Counted from the stretch's first letter, positions 42,459 to 52,745 are shown. The stretch is DNA of 64,000 nt from Periweissella cryptocerci (GCF_004358325.1 NZ_CP037940.1:1-64000); one strand, 5' to 3'. Numbers and translations are program-made. The notes: a model not told the origin generated them from the sequence alone.

Positions 42459-44183
42459 TTAATCTGTTAATTCATCCAAGGCAGCGTCAATTGACTTATT
42501 GTTTTTATTCAAAATAAATGCACCACCAGCGCCGACAATAGCGACAAGTGCTAATCCAGCTAACGCGAGGTTAGTACCAGTCATTGGTAAAATTGTTTGC
42601 TTAGCGTCCAAGAATTCTTGGTCAACTTTGCCATCAAGCGTCGCAATCGTTACATGAACTTTCACAGGATCACTAATACGGTCATAGCCTTTTGGTGCAT
42701 GTGTTTCAACAACGAAATAGTCAGTTCCTAATTTGCCATCAACAGACAACCCACCCAGTGAAAATTCACCATCGGCATTCGAAGTTAATTCAATATCAGT
42801 CCCAGCAGCGTATCCTGAGTCCTTAGGTGTCAAAATAGTTTCATCTGTTGCTGATTTATATCGTAAATAATTGCCAGCAGTGGCATCTGCTTGTGATGCC
42901 GCAATTTTAAATTTGGCACCCGCAATCGGTTCTTTAGATTTTTCATCTTCCTTAACCCCATCAAATCCACCTAAAGCAATTTCTGGAACGTTTTCGGTTA
43001 CAGTTGTTTTTGGATACAAAGGATCTGGAACTGGAGTGTCTTGCGTAAACGTTGGAGTACCTGGAACAGTCGTTTTGTCCATTTCAACACCGTTAGCGTT
43101 GGTATAGTCCACAGTTAAGTAGTTAGCAATTAACCCTGTCAATTTTGAATCGGCCTTAACAGTCGTATCAAATGAAGTTAACAACTTAGCATCTTCACCG
43201 GTCGTAGCCACTGCGTTCGCTACTTTTGTCATTCCGGCAGAAGTAAAGTCAATCTTCAAAACACCACCAAACCCTGTTGGCGCGGCAATTGTGTAGTCAG
43301 TTCCTGCGTTTAAAGAAATCGGCGTTGCAGTCGATAATTCAGTATCACCATCAGACACCTTACCTACTGCAAATTTTAAGTTGCCGGCATATGATAAGTT
43401 CGCATTAAGTGCATCCAACAATTCAAATTTCTTAGCAGTTACAATTGATCCGTTAATGGAATCAGATAAACCTGCCGGTGCATTGGCAGCAAATGTATAG
43501 GTTTTAGTTGATCCAGCGTATGCGCCCTCTAATTTTGAGTTCTCAATGAACTTATTAACTGATAAATCGTTGACAATATCATTCTTTGGATTGAGTTGGA
43601 CATCATAAACCAGCTTGTCGTCAATCGTCCGTGGTAAGGCCACAAGTGTTGGTGCGTGAGGTGCTTTAACTGATTTAGAAGCAAGTTCTGAAGTGATGTA
43701 GTACCCATCAGCCGCTTTACCTGTCCCTAGTTCAAACTTATAAGAACCATCTTCGTCTGTTTTACCCGTGTAATTTGTTGAAGCACCAACAACGGTATAG
43801 TTCCCTGCTGTTTCGCCAGCAGTAATCGCTGCCAAGTCAGCGCCCGATTCTAACTTAGATAAATCAATATCGGAACCTGTCTTGCCTGTGGCGGGGGCAA
43901 TCTTCACAGTAACGAATGGTACATTTGCCAATGGCTTAGCACCATCAATTCCTTTTTCATTACCGATTCCGGCAGTCGTTTCACCATCGGTAGTTGCAGT
44001 TGTGCCTCGTTGGTACTTATGAACAGTAATTGAACGTTCTGACGTGTCATCTCGTACATCAGAAGCAGCGCTTGCAGTAGTTGTTCCGAAGAACGGAACC
44101 GCAATTGGTGCGGTTGATGATGCGAATACGCCTAACACCGCCGCTGAAACTAAAAATCGTGCTGCAATCTTTTTGGGTTGCAT
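42459..44183 (-). CDS. Major pilin (LPxTG, isopeptide D1/D2/SpaA)
   Basis: This 574-aa pilus shaft protein has a signal peptide (about 1-38). The D1 domain starts ERSITVHKYQRGT and ends YDVQLNPKN. The D2 isopeptide domain starts SVNKFIENS near 205. A pilin-motif-like DPLYPKT near 385 offers the Lys used for polymerisation. The SpaA/D3 domain (about 405-535) has the E-box FVVETHAPKGY. The sorting signal LPMTG is near 542, then a helix and tail. Length and order fit SpaA/FimA-type shafts. It is first in the pilus operon, with a GGGAG site and the shared promoter element just upstream. Confidence 0.92.
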   Translation of the reverse strand: MQPKKIAARFLVSAAVLGVFASSTAPIAVPFFGTTTASAASDVRDDTSERSITVHKYQRGTTATTDGETTAGIGNEKGIDGAKPLANVPFVTVKIAPATGKTGSDIDLSKLESGADLAAITAGETAGNYTVVGASTNYTGKTDEDGSYKFELGTGKAADGYYITSELASKSVKAPHAPTLVALPRTIDDKLVYDVQLNPKNDIVNDLSVNKFIENSKLEGAYAGSTKTYTFAANAPAGLSDSINGSIVTAKKFELLDALNANLSYAGNLKFAVGKVSDGDTELSTATPISLNAGTDYTIAAPTGFGGVLKIDFTSAGMTKVANAVATTGEDAKLLTSFDTTVKADSKLTGLIANYLTVDYTNANGVEMDKTTVPGTPTFTQDTPVPDPLYPKTTVTENVPEIALGGFDGVKEDEKSKEPIAGAKFKIAASQADATAGNYLRYKSATDETILTPKDSGYAAGTDIELTSNADGEFSLGGLSVDGKLGTDYFVVETHAPKGYDRISDPVKVHVTIATLDGKVDQEFLDAKQTILPMTGTNLALAGLALVAIVGAGGAFILNKNNKSIDAALDELTD

Positions 44184-44252
44184 GTTGAAATCTCCCTATG
44201 CTCTTTTTGTTGGTATGCTGTCAATTCAGCTACCACAGCTCGCACAGTGTAC

Positions 44253-44302
44253 ATTAAAAAAATACATTGACATAATATATGAAAAATTTTGGGACAAAAA
44301 AG
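44253..44302 (-). promoter_or_regulatory. Shared promoter/operator element, pilin copy
   Basis: Minus-strand core GTCCCAAAATTTTTCAT, then ATTATGTCAA and a T-run, about 70 bp before the pilin start. About 47 positions match the element at 56430-56478, with around five differences. TTGTCC and TATGTC are 17 bp apart and could be the -35 and -10. Confidence 0.65.
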
Positions 44303-44333
44303 GAGTTCCTCATCACCGTGAGAAACCCCTTTT
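44296..44333 (-). terminator. Terminator of the 59-aa gene
   Basis: Minus-strand AAAGGGGTTTCTC with GATGAGGAACTCCTTT-type complement and TTTTTT, directly after the stop. Confidence 0.75.
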
Positions 44334-44339
44334 GTCGAA

Positions 44340-44519
44340 TTACTTATTTGTGTCATTACCAGACCAATGAACCTTGAGTGAAAATGTACCATCATCATGC
44401 AGTGTCCATTGCATAGCTGAGCTACCATAATATGAAGCATTATTTTCTATCAACCACTTGTCCATTCGTTCAAGAATTTTGTATCTGTCTGTACCGTTAA
44501 ATGTTTTTGTATCGTCCAT
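44340..44519 (-). CDS. Small hypothetical protein (59 aa)
   Basis: It is a soluble protein read from MDDTKTF at 44519, chosen because AAAGG lies 8 bases upstream; a frame seven codons longer lacks one. The sequence ends WTLHDDGTFSLKVHWSGND. It sits alone between the giant adhesin and the pilin promoter, with its own terminator. I do not recognise the family. Because its terminator overlaps the shared promoter element, read-through into the pilin operon is prevented. Confidence 0.55.
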   Translation of the reverse strand: MDDTKTFNGTDRYKILERMDKWLIENNASYYGSSAMQWTLHDDGTFSLKVHWSGNDTNK

Positions 44520-44662
44520 TCTGAAAGCCTTTCTATTCATTTTTCATGTGATATGTTTGTTTCTTCTTTGTATTATTCAAATACATTATGTACAGTGTAA
44601 ACGTTTACAGCTTATTAAACCATATTAAATTTAATATTAGTAATCAAAATCGTAAATCACAG

Positions 44663-44690
44663 AAAAAAGGATTGCCTAAGCAATCCTTTA
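44663..44690 (-). terminator. Terminator of the giant adhesin gene
   Basis: Perfect AAAGGATTGC/GCAATCCTTT with TTTTTT on the minus strand, about 45 bp after the stop. Confidence 0.88.
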
Positions 44691-44734
44691 ACGTTTTTTA
44701 ATTCTCCCACTATCAAACCTTGCTTGTTTCTCAC

Positions 44735-47700
44735 CTAAATCTTTCGTTCCTTGTAAAGCTTGAATCCAATATAACCGGCACCTGCCATCATAACTGCTGA
44801 AATCAACAACAGTGTCATACTAGTAGTTGCCATGAATCCAGTATTTGAAAGCTTGCGACCACCAGGAATTGGTTGCTTATCAGTCAAGTGAACCACTACC
44901 TTGTTTGATAATAAGTCATGATTCCCCTTGCCGTCTGCATTGGCCTTGGCATCAGAGCGTAAATCTTGTGAGTTGAACTTCAAGTGCCCCACGTTTGGAA
45001 TCGTGTAGCCCTTGCCGTCCTTATCACGGTACTTCTTAGCGGTGTAGTTTGAGTTAACCTTGGCATCAAAGTACACGTAAATGTCTTTACCAGCCCATTT
45101 TTGTGAGTTCTTAGCCTTAACAACCGCTAATCCACCGGCTTTTTGTTGAATACTTGGTGTAAATTGCTTGGTAACATCTTTACCATCAACCGTTACCTTG
45201 TACTTACCAGTTGGAGTGAAAGCATCTTCAAATGGATCAGTGATTTGTAAGTTCTTCAAATCAGATACAGATGGAACATGCCCAATAATCAATGCTTTCT
45301 CAACAGAACCAAGCTTGGCATTCAATTCTTTGGACTTCTTACCACCAGTTACCCAGTATTTTTCAACTGAGGCTTTAGGTTGCTTGAAGTGTACTGTTAC
45401 ATTAGGAGTTACCAAGTCAGTTGGTGCACCTGGCTTACCTGGTGTACGAGTTTTAGCATTTGAATCTAAATCCTTGTCATCGTAAGTCATGTGGCCTGCG
45501 TTAGGAATGACAAATTCTTGCTTCTTAGCGTCCCAGTACTTCTTATCAGTAGAGTGGGCACCAAGTTTAGCAGTGAAGTAAAGTCGAACGTGTGCGCCAG
45601 ACCAAGCAGAAGAATTCTTAGCTGCTGCTTTAACTAATCCAGCTTCCTTCTTCTCGATTGATAATTTCCATTGCTTCGTCACATCAGTTTCTTTACCCTT
45701 CGCATCAACAGAAACGACCTTAACAATCTTTTCGGGGATTAATGCGTCAACAACCTTGTCGTAAATGGTTACATTACGCATGTTGTGTGAGTATGGGTAG
45801 TAAGCGTCAATTACATATGGAACAGTAGCCGAGTTCTTGACTGCTTCATCCTTGAGTAACTTGTTGTTCTTACCAACAATGTTCTTATCAACACCAGGCT
45901 TCTTAACGAGAACGTGAACTGGTGGTGTTGGTAAATCAGTATCAGGTGTAGTGGTTGTTCGAGTCTTTGCGTCAGAATTCAAATCAAAGCCGTTAAACAA
46001 CAAGTGAGCCACGTTTGGAACAACGTATTCATCAGTATTCTTGTCATAGTACTTCTTTGAAAGTGCCTTTGAATTTACAGCAACATCTAAGTGCATTTCA
46101 AGTTTATGATCGTTCAATGAAGCTGAGTCATTGGCGAACCATTGGACAAGGCCACCAAATGAACCAGTTTTAGGTGTAACTAAGCGACCAGCTTTAGTGA
46201 TGTCCTTGTTACCGGCTGTCACGTCGATAATCTTAACTGCCTTGTAAGTGAATCCTTCTTCAAGTGTATCTTTCAATGAAACCTTAGTTAAATCTTTGGC
46301 AGCATCGAGTAATGGCAATTGACCAGGGATTACGAACTTAACAGTTTGATCAACATCGTCCTTGTCATCCTTCACGTGTCCCGCTTGAGTATCGATATAC
46401 TTTTCAACACCTGGCTTTGGCATGTTTGGAAGAACGGGGTCTTTAACAGTGAACGCTGATTCAACCGCGAGTGCGTCCGCTACTGATGTTTCAGCTTCAT
46501 CAACCTTAACGTCATCATTAACTTCTGAGTCGGCTTTATCAGTTGGTGTGGTGTCTTTTTCGTCAGCCGCTTTATCACTTGTAGTGTCAACCGATGCTTC
46601 TGAATCAGTATCAACACCATCTACGGCAGTCTTAATAGCAGCGTCAGTCAATACAGCGTTATCAGCAACAGCTTTCGTAACCTTTGGAAGTTGTTCATCT
46701 TCATAGGCTTTTTCAAGTTTAGTGTTGTCAATAGTACCGACAGTCTTACCGTCAGCAACAATCGTAGTTTTGTCCTTTGCGACAGTAATAACGTATTCAG
46801 TTGGGTTTAGTGCGTGCGTCAAATCAGAAGCCTTAGTTTCCTTCATTGAGTAAACACCAACCGCTAACTTAGACCAAGTACCCTTTCCGTTTACAGTAGA
46901 AATAGTTTGAATAACTTTGCCTTGGGCGTCTTTAAGTTCAAATTCCGCACCAGTGGCAGGAACATACTTATCAGTACCAGCGTAAAGGTCATCACCAATT
47001 ACTTGGTTATCTTTTTCAAATGGAACATCAGCAAGAAACAAGTTATTCATGATGTTTTCAGGTTTGAATTCACCATCTTTAGCCGCGTCCTTTTCATCAA
47101 AGTTAACATCTGTATTAGCGATTTCAGTAGTTGAAACTACCTTGTCGCTATCGGCGTCTGCATCTTCGGAGTCGGCCGCAGCATCGTCATCAGATTCAGA
47201 ACCCTTATCTTGTTGGGCACCGTTTGAATAAATTTGAATACCTTGTGTGTCATCATTGTTCTTAGCTTTGTAAGTGAAGTAATACTTGTTCTTGTTGAGG
47301 ACGTGCGAGTTACCAGCGTCTACTTCTTGAGCGTAGTATTTACCTTCTGGCAGATAAGTATCAAATTCAAACTTACCATTCTTCACTTTGGCAAGTGCTA
47401 ATGTCGTATCCGCTTTCACATCTGCATCCAAGATTTTAAAGTCGTCAGCATTACGCAATGCGAATACTTGACCATCTTGGGCATCTTGAATATCAATTTG
47501 TGGTTGGTTATCTTTGTAGCCTTTTAATACTTGTTCTGATTTGTGACCAATGATGTTCAATAATTGCAGTTGGTCATTAACAGTTGTGTCATATGAAGTT
47601 GCCTTGACCGTTTCACCGGCATAAGTAACGTCAAAGTTGTATGGCTTGGCAACCGTCACGCCGGCTGGTGCCTTTGTTTCATCAAGTTCATATGAACCGA

Positions 47701-50700
47701 TGTATAAGATAGCATCTCCAGTGGTTGTCTTACCGTCTTTGTCAGTCGTCATTACAAGTGCTTTTGCCTTGTCATCAGTACCAAGACCCTTAGCATCAAT
47801 GTATTGACCTTCTTTAACACGAACAGTGCCGTCTGGTGTAACTACGTCCTTCGTTGCTTTAAGCATGAATTGGTAGCCTTCACCTGGGCGCTTGTCATAA
47901 GTAAGACCCATGTACTTACCAAGGTCAGACTTTTGTTCGCCAATGCCTTGCATTGTTTGAACAATCTTAGAGACCGTCAACTTACCCTTTTGGTTTTCGT
48001 CAGGGAAGTTAAATTCCATGTATTGCTTACCAGTATCGTCTTGCTTATCGACTGAGATAGTCATTGGTTGAGAAGCAAGTACATAACCATTAGGTGCATG
48101 GACTTCTTCAAGTTGATAACGGTTAACACCAAAATCAAGTGAATCTGTCGTGAAAAAGTACCCTTCATCGTTAGTTTTGAAGATGTCTGTCTTATCAGTC
48201 TTGTTTGGCACATTCATTTCAAGGTACTTACCAGTAACTAAGTCTTTGATTTTGAATTGGGTATCAGCAAATGGAATTACCTTACCAGTTTCAGAATCAA
48301 CCTTAGTCACCTTGATTGGCCATGAAATTTGGTCATCATCTTCGTCAAATGTGTAGCCTTTTGGACGAGTAGACTTACCATCGTTATCAATGACTCCGTT
48401 CTTGGCGTCTTCGGTAACTTTGATGTGCAATGGTTGAATAGCCTTTAATCCGTCAGGAAAGTTTTGGGTTCCATCTTGCTTAGTTTTTTCTTCGGTGATT
48501 GTGTAGTGTCCATAGGGTAAATCATGGAATACTGCATTACCATTGTCATCTGATAAGTCTGAGTAAAAGACATTACCATCAGCCGGAATCTTAGTAGCTA
48601 CACCATCCTTCTTGTTGTAGCCAGTACCGTCAGTCAACGTCGCTTTAAACTCGATGCCCTTCAATGGTTGTTGAAGTGATTTGTTTGAATAATCTTCATC
48701 AAGTCCGGCAATTGCAGTTTGGCCGGCAACTAAGGCTTTAGAACTATCCGCATCTTTGTGAATTGTTACATTGTTACGAATGATTTGTTCTGAGTCCTTA
48801 ACTGGCACATCAGCAGCTACTTTGGCATCTTGGCCAGCATATTTCACGGAGAAGTTAGTCGCTGTTGAATCAACCAGGTACCCAATTGATGCCTTTGTTT
48901 CCTTAATGCTGTAATCAGCAATTTGGAAGTGGGAGCTATTGAATGCCCCTAAGTCCTTAGAAGTAATCTTCCCGCCATCGTGAGTTGTCGCAGTCCAAGT
49001 CTTACCATCGTAAAGACGAGTAATCGTATATTGTGCGCCATCAAGTGAACCGGCACCGGCTGGTGAGGTTGCATCTTTATCACGGTCATACTTTTGGAAG
49101 CTGAATGAACCATATTGTTCCTGATTCTTTTCCGCTACCTTGGTTGTGCCGACATTTTGAGCCGTCGGGTTTGCTGAGTCAAAACTTGCCTTAACTGAGG
49201 CAGAACCAACCCAATCTTTATTCAAGATGTAACCATGGTCAGTTGAAACTTCACGAATATCGTAGTCGCCCAGGGCAATCTTTTGTGAAGTTGACTTACC
49301 AAGTGCATCAACAGCAAATGGTACACCAACTTTAATCATTGATCCTTTTTGGTAAAGCTGGAACATTGTACCAGTAAGTGCGTAGAAACTACTTGGCATG
49401 TTTGTTCCGAAATCAACACCGGACTTGTCAACTTCGACATAGCCGTATTGTTCTTTATCTTGAACTGTTTCTGTGTAAGTTCCACCAGCAGCAATTGCGT
49501 TAGTATCACCCTTCGCAATTAAAGTACCCCAGTCACCGGCGCTTTGGGCTGCCGGAATGTTATAACCTTTACCAGACGCAGTTTCAACTAAGTCCATCCG
49601 TACACCAGCTGGAATACCAGTAAACGTGTAGGTATTATCTGAACCCAATTGGGCTTCACCAAGCTTCTTACCTAGGGCGTAGTCGGTACTTGTACCGCCA
49701 TGGGCATTATCAGTTCCGTCATCGGCGGCCTTGTACAGTGCATACTTAGCAGCACTTAAATCATAGGCCGAATTTGGCTCTTTACGAACAGTTGAATTGT
49801 CTTCAAATGATAAACCTTGTTTTGATACTTTGACGTTAATCAATGGAATCAATGTTTTAGTCGTACCAGTGTACTTGGTTTGTAAGTTACCAGACGAATC
49901 ATCTGAATTGGTGTCACCGTCAGCAGCACCATCGTAATTCAAGTAAAGTGAACCTTGATTGTAGACTTGAACGTTATTACCTGATTTGTAGCTCGCACCA
50001 GAAGAAGCTACATCTGTGTAACCTGAGTGCCTATATGTTTCACCTTTATCGCCCATGTGAGCCAAGATGTAATCAGTGTTTGGAGTAACATAAACTCGAA
50101 GTGTGTAAGTACGGTCTGCAAAACCAAGACCACTCTTACCATTCAAGATGTCACTTAACGCTGATGCTGAAACAGAGGTTGAGCCATCAGCATTCTTTTT
50201 AATAGTTGCTGCATCAAACATTTGGTTCCCAGAAGAAGCTCCATCGTCACCTCGGAACGGTGAATCATCATCGTGATTACCCTTGTGACTTACGTATACT
50301 CGGGCATCCGTTACATTCCACATAGGATCAATCGTATCTTGTAATCGGTAAGAGTCCAATAACTTAGGATTCTCAGGAACATCATTCGCAATGTCGTAAT
50401 GTTGTTTTTCATTTACATTAGGTAAAGTATTGTTCTTAACTTCATCTTCGTCATCATCGGTTACGTTTTTGTATGGCGCAGTAAATGGTTGTGGCTTTTC
50501 GGAAATAGCCCAAGCGGATGCTGCCGTGAACCCTAAATATTCTTGACCAGTTCGTTTGTTTCCAGGAGCACCATCAATAATATCTTGTTGAGTTTTAATT
50601 GTTGCTGCATCATATGGCTTACCACGATCATACGTTGTGTACGATTTAGCAAAATGACCTGCAATAGTAGATGTACCTGGTTTGAAAATAACGAGCCAAT

Positions 50701-51517
50701 TATTTTCAGTATTTTCTACACCTTCATCATAATCAATACCTGCAAGTGCATATGGATTTCCATTAGAATCTACACCAGCTTTAATACCACCGTCTGCATC
50801 GAGGATATACATACCATCAACATTAGCGGCTGTTTTTGAGCTTAACCCAACTCCTTGATTAGCATCAATATCATTAAATGAAATCCAAACTTGTTTATCA
50901 CCTAAATTTGCCGAATCGTTAGTTCCGTGCTTAACAATTTTGTAGCTATATGTTGTATCATCGTATCCAGTTGTTGTATATCCGATACTTTCTTTATTGA
51001 AGGCAATAATTCCTCCGTTAAACGATGAATTATGTTTAGCACCAGTGATGGATAAGATAACATCAACTTTATCACCGTCATCATCTTTTTGGTTAATAGC
51101 ATATCTGACTGATGGTAATTCACTTTCGGTATTGGCCGAATTACCTAGTTTAAAAGCAAGGGACGGTTGATTCTGTTCCATTGCACCAGCTACCGCCGAT
51201 TGATAGGTTGTTGCATTGTATGAAGTTCCCACATCATTTTCAATTTTTACGCTAGTAATATTTAGTGCGCTGATATGGAATGGTTGATTTTCTAATTCAA
51301 CCTTATCATTTTTGGATAGTTTGGTTGCTCCAAGCTTGCCCCAAGTTGTTGAATCCACACCAGAAATATCCGCAGCTGCCTTAACATTTAAGATGTTTGG
51401 AGATAAGTAGGTGGTTGCTACAACCGCCGTACCGGCGACACTAGTTGCAATTGCTGAAGCTACCATTGCACGTTGTAGCTTCCTTACCCATTTCTTTTTG
51501 TTCTTATGATTTCCCAT
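44735..51517 (-). CDS. Giant sortase-anchored adhesin / pilus tip protein
   Basis: This is a 2260-aa protein from MGNHKNKKKW (51517, AGGGAAAA site); a 39-codon longer frame is unlikely. An N-terminal signal/YSIRK-like basic region (about 1-45) is followed by a roughly 550-aa adhesive head. A long chain of SpaA/Cna_B-like domains follows (ETASGKGYN, EVHAPNGYV, ETKAPAGV, ETKASDLTH E-box-like turns). Three D2-type isopeptide repeats near the C-terminus start KPGVEKYI, KPGVDKNI and KASVEKYW. It ends in LSNTGF, a helix and KERKI. It should be an extended stalk with a head, fixed to the wall or pilus. Confidence 0.88.
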   Translation of the reverse strand: MGNHKNKKKWVRKLQRAMVASAIATSVAGTAVVATTYLSPNILNVKAAADISGVDSTTWGKLGATKLSKNDKVELENQPFHISALNITSVKIENDVGTSYNATTYQSAVAGAMEQNQPSLAFKLGNSANTESELPSVRYAINQKDDDGDKVDVILSITGAKHNSSFNGGIIAFNKESIGYTTTGYDDTTYSYKIVKHGTNDSANLGDKQVWISFNDIDANQGVGLSSKTAANVDGMYILDADGGIKAGVDSNGNPYALAGIDYDEGVENTENNWLVIFKPGTSTIAGHFAKSYTTYDRGKPYDAATIKTQQDIIDGAPGNKRTGQEYLGFTAASAWAISEKPQPFTAPYKNVTDDDEDEVKNNTLPNVNEKQHYDIANDVPENPKLLDSYRLQDTIDPMWNVTDARVYVSHKGNHDDDSPFRGDDGASSGNQMFDAATIKKNADGSTSVSASALSDILNGKSGLGFADRTYTLRVYVTPNTDYILAHMGDKGETYRHSGYTDVASSGASYKSGNNVQVYNQGSLYLNYDGAADGDTNSDDSSGNLQTKYTGTTKTLIPLINVKVSKQGLSFEDNSTVRKEPNSAYDLSAAKYALYKAADDGTDNAHGGTSTDYALGKKLGEAQLGSDNTYTFTGIPAGVRMDLVETASGKGYNIPAAQSAGDWGTLIAKGDTNAIAAGGTYTETVQDKEQYGYVEVDKSGVDFGTNMPSSFYALTGTMFQLYQKGSMIKVGVPFAVDALGKSTSQKIALGDYDIREVSTDHGYILNKDWVGSASVKASFDSANPTAQNVGTTKVAEKNQEQYGSFSFQKYDRDKDATSPAGAGSLDGAQYTITRLYDGKTWTATTHDGGKITSKDLGAFNSSHFQIADYSIKETKASIGYLVDSTATNFSVKYAGQDAKVAADVPVKDSEQIIRNNVTIHKDADSSKALVAGQTAIAGLDEDYSNKSLQQPLKGIEFKATLTDGTGYNKKDGVATKIPADGNVFYSDLSDDNGNAVFHDLPYGHYTITEEKTKQDGTQNFPDGLKAIQPLHIKVTEDAKNGVIDNDGKSTRPKGYTFDEDDDQISWPIKVTKVDSETGKVIPFADTQFKIKDLVTGKYLEMNVPNKTDKTDIFKTNDEGYFFTTDSLDFGVNRYQLEEVHAPNGYVLASQPMTISVDKQDDTGKQYMEFNFPDENQKGKLTVSKIVQTMQGIGEQKSDLGKYMGLTYDKRPGEGYQFMLKATKDVVTPDGTVRVKEGQYIDAKGLGTDDKAKALVMTTDKDGKTTTGDAILYIGSYELDETKAPAGVTVAKPYNFDVTYAGETVKATSYDTTVNDQLQLLNIIGHKSEQVLKGYKDNQPQIDIQDAQDGQVFALRNADDFKILDADVKADTTLALAKVKNGKFEFDTYLPEGKYYAQEVDAGNSHVLNKNKYYFTYKAKNNDDTQGIQIYSNGAQQDKGSESDDDAAADSEDADADSDKVVSTTEIANTDVNFDEKDAAKDGEFKPENIMNNLFLADVPFEKDNQVIGDDLYAGTDKYVPATGAEFELKDAQGKVIQTISTVNGKGTWSKLAVGVYSMKETKASDLTHALNPTEYVITVAKDKTTIVADGKTVGTIDNTKLEKAYEDEQLPKVTKAVADNAVLTDAAIKTAVDGVDTDSEASVDTTSDKAADEKDTTPTDKADSEVNDDVKVDEAETSVADALAVESAFTVKDPVLPNMPKPGVEKYIDTQAGHVKDDKDDVDQTVKFVIPGQLPLLDAAKDLTKVSLKDTLEEGFTYKAVKIIDVTAGNKDITKAGRLVTPKTGSFGGLVQWFANDSASLNDHKLEMHLDVAVNSKALSKKYYDKNTDEYVVPNVAHLLFNGFDLNSDAKTRTTTTPDTDLPTPPVHVLVKKPGVDKNIVGKNNKLLKDEAVKNSATVPYVIDAYYPYSHNMRNVTIYDKVVDALIPEKIVKVVSVDAKGKETDVTKQWKLSIEKKEAGLVKAAAKNSSAWSGAHVRLYFTAKLGAHSTDKKYWDAKKQEFVIPNAGHMTYDDKDLDSNAKTRTPGKPGAPTDLVTPNVTVHFKQPKASVEKYWVTGGKKSKELNAKLGSVEKALIIGHVPSVSDLKNLQITDPFEDAFTPTGKYKVTVDGKDVTKQFTPSIQQKAGGLAVVKAKNSQKWAGKDIYVYFDAKVNSNYTAKKYRDKDGKGYTIPNVGHLKFNSQDLRSDAKANADGKGNHDLLSNKVVVHLTDKQPIPGGRKLSNTGFMATTSMTLLLISAVMMAGAGYIGFKLYKERKI

Positions 51518-51580
51518 TATTTTCCCTATTCCTTTTTTGGTAAATTCAATATTTTTAAAACGACGAAACGTTGTTCTATA

Positions 51581-51608
51581 AAAGGTTATTGACAATAACC
51601 TTTTTTTT
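51581..51608. terminator. Hairpin with T-runs in the leader between divergent genes
   Basis: Perfect AAAGGTTATTG/CAATAACCTTT followed by eight Ts on the plus strand and TTTTAT on the minus strand. It sits upstream of both the adhesin (minus) and the 51655 gene (plus). It may therefore act as an attenuator rather than a gene-end terminator. Confidence 0.6.
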
Positions 51609-51654
51609 GCGATACTAGAGCTTATAAACACGTGCAACAGAGGGAGTTTTGATC

Positions 51655-52707
51655 ATGAAATACACCAAATTAATTGCTACAACTTTAGTCGCTGCAACCC
51701 TTTTCGGGGGCTTACTTAATTCAGTAAGTCAAGCAGACGCAGCTACTAAACATACACACATTTCAAAAATTACCAAATATAAGAAAGCCCGTTCTTACCA
51801 TGTTAAGAAATCATCCGGGTACATTTACAAGCTCAAAGGCAAGCATGTAAGAAAGTCCGTTAAACTTGTTAAAAAATACAAGGTGTCAAAATTCAAGAAA
51901 GTTAACCTTTCTTCAAAGAAACGAATTACCATTAAGTATTCAACTGGTAAGAAAACAACCTATTTTTTAATCAAGAAAGGTACCAAAACACTTGGATACA
52001 TTGCTTCTACTAAAATAAAAACTGGCAAATATTCGTCAACTTCTAAAACAAAAGCCGTAACTACATTTAAACCTGTAACGGCTTATCAAAATAAATTTGG
52101 TGACCTTACAAAACTAAAAGCATCTGATGTTGTTGCGGCTGATAAAGCCTATGGATTTAATAAAGATGCTCATGAATTGATGTTGAATATAGAACGCGCA
52201 GCAAGAAGTAAGGATAAGTTAGTTACTCCAGGTATGAGACCTGTACTTGGTACTATTGGACTTACCTTGAAGTCTTATACAATCAATACTGCAACTGTTA
52301 AAGCAACAGGTCACTACTACATTCAAGCTGAGTCAGATTTCAAATTAACTACTGGAACCGATATTTTTACCGGTAAAACAACCAGCTCATATCTTGCCGG
52401 CAGTCTCGTAGCTGGCCCATATCTTAAAAACGCGAACGCCGGTTTTGCATATCAAAAAGTAGGGAATGATTCGAATTTTTCATTATCTAAATCAATCTCA
52501 CTTAAAGACATGAAAATTTATGATTTTTCGAAAAAAGCGCGTTTTGTAACGCCTGATGGAAAAACTCAAATTTATTACTATGCTCAAATTACCCCTATGC
52601 AAACCGGTACACCACAAGAATACTTTGATAAATACGGTAATTATGGAGATACAACTTATTGGGGGTGGATTAGCTCACAATATCTTCGTATAAAAAAATA
52701 TCAATAA
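51655..52707 (+). CDS. Secreted basic protein of unknown family
   Basis: This 350-aa protein has a signal peptide (cleavage near SQADAAT, about residue 30). A very basic Lys/Ser/Tyr-rich region follows (about 31-120), perhaps for binding wall polymers. A globular C-terminal part (about 150-350) ends GWISSQYLRIKKYQ, which recalls bacterial SH3-like wall-binding ends. No catalytic motif was recognised. The start ATG at 51655 fits an AGAGGGAG site. It is the only plus-strand gene in this part and diverges from the giant adhesin. Confidence 0.6.
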   Translation: MKYTKLIATTLVAATLFGGLLNSVSQADAATKHTHISKITKYKKARSYHVKKSSGYIYKLKGKHVRKSVKLVKKYKVSKFKKVNLSSKKRITIKYSTGKKTTYFLIKKGTKTLGYIASTKIKTGKYSSTSKTKAVTTFKPVTAYQNKFGDLTKLKASDVVAADKAYGFNKDAHELMLNIERAARSKDKLVTPGMRPVLGTIGLTLKSYTINTATVKATGHYYIQAESDFKLTTGTDIFTGKTTSSYLAGSLVAGPYLKNANAGFAYQKVGNDSNFSLSKSISLKDMKIYDFSKKARFVTPDGKTQIYYYAQITPMQTGTPQEYFDKYGNYGDTTYWGWISSQYLRIKKYQ

Positions 52708-52714
52708 TCATTTC

Positions 52715-52745
52715 CAAACACTTCGCAAATCGTGAGGTGTTTTTA
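52715..52745. terminator. Shared terminator between converging genes
   Basis: AAACACTTCG/CGTGAGGTGTTT with TTTTATTT. It serves the plus-strand secreted protein, and the minus-strand sortase ends beside it. Confidence 0.8.

Noticed and set aside
46422..46706. Ser-rich frame opposite the giant adhesin
   Set aside because: It mirrors the Asp/Ser-rich linker on the other strand; no ribosome site.
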